Origin: Roseburia sp.
Lineage (GTDB): Bacteria > Bacillota > Clostridia > Lachnospirales > Lachnospiraceae
Direction: 5' to 3'
Length of the DNA: 8,627 bases
Assembly (NCBI GenBank): GCA_017621905.1
Contig: JAGASC010000041.1
Span: forward strand, 1-8,627
This document shows, piece after piece, positions 5,258 to 8,627 of the stretch (the first letter of the stretch is position 1; every line of letters starts with the position of its first letter). The position numbers and the translations under genes were made by a program. A model generated the notes under the pieces. The model made no database searches, was not told where the DNA came from, and was given only the letters and a program-made list of their open reading frames with translations.

Positions 5258-5800
5258 TCACTCTCCCTTCGGCTGATATGGTTCTATAGGTTGCCATGCG
5301 ATAACCACATACTGTCCGGGGAAAGAATGTGTGTCAGCAGACGATTGTAAAAACCAAAAACTATTATGACAAGAACCTACGAAGCACACATCACCGCCCC
5401 TTGCTGTGCTTTTCGCCCAACATAAAACACTTTCGTTTGTTTCCGGCAACCGCTCACTGCACGGAATCCAACCGTTGTTGTACTCTTCTGCCCAATTGTC
5501 CATATTTTCGTACCAATCAATATCTCCATTGCAAAGCCTACTGCACTTATCACATTTTTCTGTACAAGCACAAGTTTGGAAACAATACTTCCCATCAATT
5601 ATTGTATTGTTGTACTCTGCGGCTGCCTGATTGACGATTTCGATTAAATCATCTACCAAATCAGCCACTTCATACATCATCATTGTGGAATATGATTTAT
5701 TCTGCTGTTTTGCATCTTTATTTCCGTATTTCGTACAATCCGAAAGAAAAGATGTTCTTTCTTCCAACTTCTCAATAATCTTCTCAAATATTTCCTGCAT
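5258..5800 (-). CDS. DUF551-domain protein with N-terminal helix and cysteine cluster
   Basis: The C-terminal third (residues 111-175) matches the DUF551 pattern common in phages: WIPCSERLPE, then VLCWAKS, then a WxFLQ segment, ending VVIAWQPIEPY. The function of DUF551 is not known. The N-terminus (1-65) is helical and charged (IFEKIIEKLEERTSFL). Between them residues 73-90 hold six cysteines (C73, C77, C79, C83, C86, C90), suggesting a metal site. A frame start exists at 5815, overlapping the previous stop, but AAAGGAG at 5806-5812 sits five bases before the ATG at 5800, so I choose that, giving 180 aa. It belongs to the run of small accessory genes upstream of the acetyltransferase. Confidence 0.82.
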   Translation of the reverse strand: MQEIFEKIIEKLEERTSFLSDCTKYGNKDAKQQNKSYSTMMMYEVADLVDDLIEIVNQAAAEYNNTIIDGKYCFQTCACTEKCDKCSRLCNGDIDWYENMDNWAEEYNNGWIPCSERLPETNESVLCWAKSTARGGDVCFVGSCHNSFWFLQSSADTHSFPGQYVVIAWQPIEPYQPKGE

Positions 5801-5805
5801 ATCTG

Positions 5806-5812
5806 CTCCTTT
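5806..5812 (-). promoter_or_regulatory. Ribosome binding site deciding the DUF551 gene start
   Basis: AAAGGAG lies at the end of the zinc-finger gene with a five-base spacer to the ATG at 5800. It overlaps the codons of the longer frame starting at 5815, so that upstream ATG is probably not used. Confidence 0.75.
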
Positions 5813-6066
5813 CATAGCCCCATTTGTGCTACATACTGGCCATATGTCATGCCTGCTGCCCTTGCTTCCACAGAAATCTCTTCCAGAGTCTTCTTTTTCT
5901 TTTTTGGTTCCTTCTGGCTGACATATTTCCTGCGTGCTTCGTTCTGAATCTCTTTATTTCTTTTCTTCTGGCATTCCGGACTGCAGCATACAACCCTGCT
6001 CTTGTTTGTGATAAAGTGTTTTCCGCATATGGAACACTTCTTAACCTCTCTGTTATCACTCCTCAT
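5812..6066 (-). CDS. Small Cys4 zinc-finger phage protein
   Basis: This 84-aa basic protein starts with a single zinc ribbon: C11-x2-C14 (KKCSICGKHF), then C27/C28 and C32 in VVCCSPECQKKRN, a treble-clef-like pattern seen in small phage proteins of Firmicutes. A long charged helix follows (RNKEIQNEARRKYV), then a lysine run at about 55-59, and a C-terminal motif TLEEISVEARAAGMTYGQYVAQMGL (60-84), common at the end of such proteins. It probably binds nucleic acid or acts as an adaptor; no activity can be assigned. The frame reaches 6087, but GGAGG six bases before the ATG at 6066 supports this start, which overlaps the DUF4317 gene by 11 bases. Confidence 0.8.
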   Translation of the reverse strand: MRSDNREVKKCSICGKHFITNKSRVVCCSPECQKKRNKEIQNEARRKYVSQKEPKKKKKTLEEISVEARAAGMTYGQYVAQMGL

Positions 6067-7168
6067 CCTGTGCCTCCACCCGGACATTTATTCCGTTTAC
6101 GGTGATGTCTCCTGATATATCCATTACCAGACAGTTCCTGCCACCTATTTCCATGATGGATATCTCATCTGCATATTCCGGTTTTATGCGGATACTGCCC
6201 ATTCCGGTATCGATATTGAAGCTCTTTCTGTTAACAATATTCTCAATACAGAATTCTGCTACCTCATTTCCTCCATATGCCTTCTCCAGACGCTTCTTTT
6301 TCTCTGCACTGATGCCGCTTTTATTCAGGATTTCCTCCATGTCCTCCTTTTTCAGCTTCCATGGTTCCGGATCCTCCTTGTGATGCTCTGCATACTCCAG
6401 AAGCGTTTCATTGATTGCTTTGACTTCTTTTAAGTCTGCTGCCCCAAGTGTTTCCTGCAGAATATCCTCGAATAATTCTTTTTCTTCTGCATGTGTCAGA
6501 TAAATGGAACTTCCCAGCATACGTACCACAAATTCCTTATCTGACTGCTGCAGGTTCCTGGCATATAAAAGCGCTGCCTCCCGGTCCTCTGATCTGCTAT
6601 TGAATGCCGGATACAGAATGCCCAGTTCTGGCTTCGAAAGTATCCAGTCCCTTTCAATGTGTGTGAAAATGCTCTTTTCCTTGTCGTAACCCAGTCCCGG
6701 CTTCTGTAACTTCACAGGACAGATACAAGCCAGTATGTAATCATATACTTCATCGGAAGCATCCTCCATCTCAATCCCGTCACTGGTTTTCCCCGGTATA
6801 TCATAAACATCATGTATAACCAGAATCAGATAATTTCCTACATATTCGTAGGTATCGATAATTCTCTGGAAAAAATTGTCCAGTATGTCAGCATCTGTTA
6901 ATTTGGTATCCCGAAGCTCCAGCATCCTTTTCTCTGCTTCCATTGCCACAGGAATATTTATCAGATTCTTTTCTATTCCTCCGGCAAAGCATGCACGGAA
7001 GATTTCCAGATACTTAAACAGGTCTTCCTCGTCCATGGACAGGAACGGCTCTGCCCACTTGTCCTTGATATTCTTCTCACCGTCCACATAGCATCCACAG
7101 ATGCGCGTCACATTACAGTCTCTCAGTGTATACAGTTTCTTTATCTCATTTATCTCTTTTCTTGTCAT
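6056..7168 (-). CDS. DUF4317 family protein
   Basis: This 370-aa protein aligns from memory along its whole length with DUF4317, a family widespread in Lachnospiraceae and other Clostridia. Landmarks: MTRKEINEIKKLYTLRDCNVTRICGCYVDGEKN (1-33), PFLSMDEEDLFKYLEIFR (41-58), ENY-like NYLILVIHDVYDIPGKTSDG (112-131), ICPVKLQKPGL (149-159), YPAFNSRSED (186-195), DPEPW in the middle and NGINVRVE near the C-terminus. No catalytic motif or membrane segment is evident, so it should be a soluble protein of unknown role. AAGGAG seven bases before the ATG at 7168 supports the start. It overlaps the preceding small gene by 23 bases and the zinc-finger gene by 11. The family is often chromosomal, so its presence among phage genes is worth noting. 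Confidence 0.9.
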   Translation of the reverse strand: MTRKEINEIKKLYTLRDCNVTRICGCYVDGEKNIKDKWAEPFLSMDEEDLFKYLEIFRACFAGGIEKNLINIPVAMEAEKRMLELRDTKLTDADILDNFFQRIIDTYEYVGNYLILVIHDVYDIPGKTSDGIEMEDASDEVYDYILACICPVKLQKPGLGYDKEKSIFTHIERDWILSKPELGILYPAFNSRSEDREAALLYARNLQQSDKEFVVRMLGSSIYLTHAEEKELFEDILQETLGAADLKEVKAINETLLEYAEHHKEDPEPWKLKKEDMEEILNKSGISAEKKKRLEKAYGGNEVAEFCIENIVNRKSFNIDTGMGSIRIKPEYADEISIMEIGGRNCLVMDISGDITVNGINVRVEAQDEE

Positions 7169-7439
7169 TTTCTTTCTCCTTCATTTTTCTTGCATAAGTT
7201 AAATGATACGGTTCCCGGCGCCCAGTTTCTTCAGCATGTGCGCTGTTCCGTGTCACGTAGTCATCATACATCCTCTGTTTTGATACTTTTTCTGTTGTCA
7301 CTCTGCTCCTTTCCGGGCGGCCTATACTTTCGCCGCCCCAGTGCAATGTCTTCAGTAACTGTGATATATTACTTTTCCAAAAGGCTTCTTTAAAAGTTCC
7401 ACTTCCTGTATACCAGGTCCTCTTCGTTCCAGTCCTCAT
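7146..7439 (-). CDS. Small basic hypothetical protein
   Basis: I do not recognise this protein. The frame runs from an ATG at 7439, which overlaps the HNH-like gene by 50 bases and has only a weak ribosome site (GGAA). Translation might instead begin at a CTG or TTG near residues 29-32, after the HNH-like stop, or at the ATG of residue 57. The likeliest coding part is LHWGGESIGRPERSRVTT, then a helical basic segment (MYDDYVTRNSAHAEETGRREP) and a highly charged tail (KMKEKENDKKRDK) that overlaps the DUF4317 start. Its placement without a gap between two supported genes favours a real gene; the start is unsettled. Confidence 0.5.
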   Translation of the reverse strand: MRTGTKRTWYTGSGTFKEAFWKSNISQLLKTLHWGGESIGRPERSRVTTEKVSKQRMYDDYVTRNSAHAEETGRREPYHLTYARKMKEKENDKKRDK

Positions 7440-7743
7440 AGTGGCTTTTCAGGTATTCCCGGAACATCCCAAGCATCTCCTCCCGGACTCCCTGGTTTCC
7501 GTTGTCCATCATCTCATGATGATACTGGCATCCAAGTGCTCCGTTTTTCGGAATTCCCAGACCATTCCGGGAACGCGGCATGTAATGCATGACTCCCATG
7601 ATTTCTTTTCCCAGCCATGTCCCCTGTTCCATCCGGTAACCCATAGTACAGAAAATGCACTTTGCCCGGTCCCGGTAATAAATCTCCTGTCTTGCTCTCT
7701 CATTAAATTCCCTTGCACGCGCCTGTTTTGATTTTTTGGCCAT
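7390..7743 (-). CDS. Small HNH-endonuclease-like zinc protein
   Basis: This 117-aa protein has the layout of HNH-like proteins seen in Clostridia phages and prophages. Seen: a basic N-terminus (MAKKSKQARAREFNERARQ), YYRDRAKCIFC with zinc ligands C29/C32, then IMGVMHYMPRSRNGLGIPKNGALGC with H53 in the catalytic-histidine position and N67 as the central Asn, and C72-x2-HH (75-76) completing the metal site. The usual D/HH pair at the catalytic histidine is MH here, so nuclease activity is uncertain. The tail REYLKSHYEDWNEEDLVYRK is a common ending for this group. The frame extends to 7797, but AGGGAGG ahead of the ATG at 7743 fixes the start, one base after the stop of the upstream gene. It is distinct from the packaging HNH gene at 3647-3991. 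Confidence 0.83.
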   Translation of the reverse strand: MAKKSKQARAREFNERARQEIYYRDRAKCIFCTMGYRMEQGTWLGKEIMGVMHYMPRSRNGLGIPKNGALGCQYHHEMMDNGNQGVREEMLGMFREYLKSHYEDWNEEDLVYRKWNF

Positions 7744-7744
7744 A

Positions 7745-8627
7745 CTAGCAGCCTCCCTGAAGCTTCTTAATCTGCTCCACACGCCATTTGATATCATCCA
7801 TTGTCTGTAGGAAGCTATCCCAGCGCTCTTCCTGCTTTAATATCTCCAGACGCTTGATACCGCTCGATATGCCTGCCTTATAGCCGGCTATCACATTCTT
7901 ATTGTCTTCTGCTCTGCCAGAATCTGTCTCACATCCTCCGCCCTCTGCAGTTCCAGTGCCCGCATCAGGTTCTCTTCCGGTATCTGTGTCCTCTGTCTCT
8001 CCAGGTATTCCTGCATTCTCCCCGGATTCAACAGCATCTCCTGCAGCTCCGCTTCCTTCTGGCAGTCCTGTGACAGTGTTAGTATCTGTCTGTTCTCCAT
8101 CCTCTTTTTCCTCCTCATTCTGTGCTTGCATACCTTCCGGAAGATACTCCGGATGGTTCATGATATTATCCTGACCTTCTATCTGCGGTTCCGGCTCTAT
8201 GACTGCTGCCGGTTTTTCCGTTCTTGCCTTGGTAACCTTGGATTCCTTGCGTTTTTCCTTTTTGGGTTGCACCGGTGCAACTTTCTCATTTTTCTCCGGC
8301 TGTTTTACCGGCTCCAGTTCCTCACCGTAAACTTCCCGGAAAGAATCTTCCACCATTTCCCCCGCAACATGGCAAATCTTCTCTAAAGCATCTACCATTT
8401 CCTTCATGGTATAACGTTCTTTTTGCTGGCTCCGTACCTCTGTCACACTGACATTTTCCCCGGATATGGAAATCATCAATCTTCCGGTTCCCGGAATTCT
8501 CACCATGTAAATGGCATCTCCCTGCGGAGCAATGATATCCTTCACCCTGATTCTGTCTCCCTGTTCAAATGTCTTCCAGACTTTACGGTAAATATCATGG
8601 TTCTCTTTTCCCAGTTGCCACACTGCC
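7745..8627 (-). CDS. Unknown phage protein with acidic low-complexity linker (5' end outside the window)
   Basis: I do not recognise this protein. The frame is open to the window edge; the first possible start inside is a GTG at 8623 with no visible ribosome site, so it probably begins beyond the window. Residues are counted from that GTG. Residues 1-105 look folded (GDRIRVKDIIAPQGDAIYMVRIPGTGRLMISISGENVSV, then a helix YTMKEMVDALEKICHVAGEMVEDSFREVY). Residues 106-145 are Lys/Pro/Glu-rich. Residues 146-242 are a long, probably disordered, acidic Gly/Glu/Thr/Asp linker. Residues 243-292 form a C-terminal helix pair (AGISSGIKRLEILKQEERWDSFLQTMDDIKWRVEQIKKL) that may be an oligomerisation or docking module. 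VAPVQ at 115-119 is encoded by the second copy of the 16-bp palindrome. It sits at the head of the visible accessory operon, one base before the HNH-like gene. Confidence 0.75.
   Translation of the reverse strand, partial: AVWQLGKENHDIYRKVWKTFEQGDRIRVKDIIAPQGDAIYMVRIPGTGRLMISISGENVSVTEVRSQQKERYTMKEMVDALEKICHVAGEMVEDSFREVYGEELEPVKQPEKNEKVAPVQPKKEKRKESKVTKARTEKPAAVIEPEPQIEGQDNIMNHPEYLPEGMQAQNEEEKEDGEQTDTNTVTGLPEGSGAAGDAVESGENAGIPGETEDTDTGREPDAGTGTAEGGGCETDSGRAEDNKNVIAGYKAGISSGIKRLEILKQEERWDSFLQTMDDIKWRVEQIKKLQGGC
8266..8281. repeat. Perfect 16-bp palindrome, copy 2 (within the acidic-linker gene)
   Basis: GTTGCACCGGTGCAAC is identical to the element at 2289-2304, and both are followed by TT on the plus strand. 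Here it also encodes VAPVQ, at the boundary between the folded N-terminal part and the disordered linker. Confidence 0.95.

Noticed and set aside
7891..8118. 75-codon minus-strand frame rich in E/Q/R within the acidic-linker gene
   Set aside because: It lies wholly inside the larger gene in another frame, over a biased-composition linker that easily yields long alternative frames. It has no independent ribosome site worth noting.

Overview
The window looks like part of a tailed bacteriophage or prophage of a Clostridia host, probably Lachnospiraceae-like. This rests on recognisable phage families (portal, MuF-type head protein, HNH endonuclease, terminase large subunit, ArpU/RinA-type regulator), a DUF4317 protein typical of Clostridia, AT-rich codon use and strong AGGAGG-type ribosome binding sites. 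Every gene I can support lies on the minus strand, so the transcriptional order runs from high to low coordinates. No tRNA, rRNA, CRISPR array or insertion sequence is visible.

Right part (about 4279-8627, early/accessory side): a 5'-truncated protein with a conserved-looking N-terminus and a long acidic linker; a small HNH-like zinc protein; an unknown small basic protein; a DUF4317 protein; a small Cys4 zinc-finger protein; a protein ending in a DUF551 domain with a six-cysteine cluster before it; a phage GNAT acetyltransferase; and an ArpU/RinA-like regulator. Genes abut or overlap by a few bases, as in one operon.

Middle (about 4028-4278): a spacer of about 290 bases between the regulator and the HNH gene. 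It holds two overlapping open frames without normal start codons (a possible decayed or frameshifted small gene), an odd-centred palindrome, an extended -10-like element and, directly after it, a strong intrinsic terminator. This looks like the early/late boundary.

Left part (1-3991, packaging and head): HNH endonuclease, a G/C-run element that may belong to a cos region, portal protein, a MuF head protein with a C-terminal extension resembling a toxin/nuclease cargo domain, a 99-aa acidic protein overlapping its end, a hairpin, and the N-terminal two thirds or so of the terminase large subunit, which runs off the window and is open to base 1. The order portal-MuF-X-TerL is unusual, because TerL normally precedes portal.

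The best leads are the MuF C-terminal domain with its overlapping partner gene, a perfect 16-bp palindrome present twice about 6 kb apart inside two unrelated genes, and the promoter-terminator arrangement ahead of the late genes.
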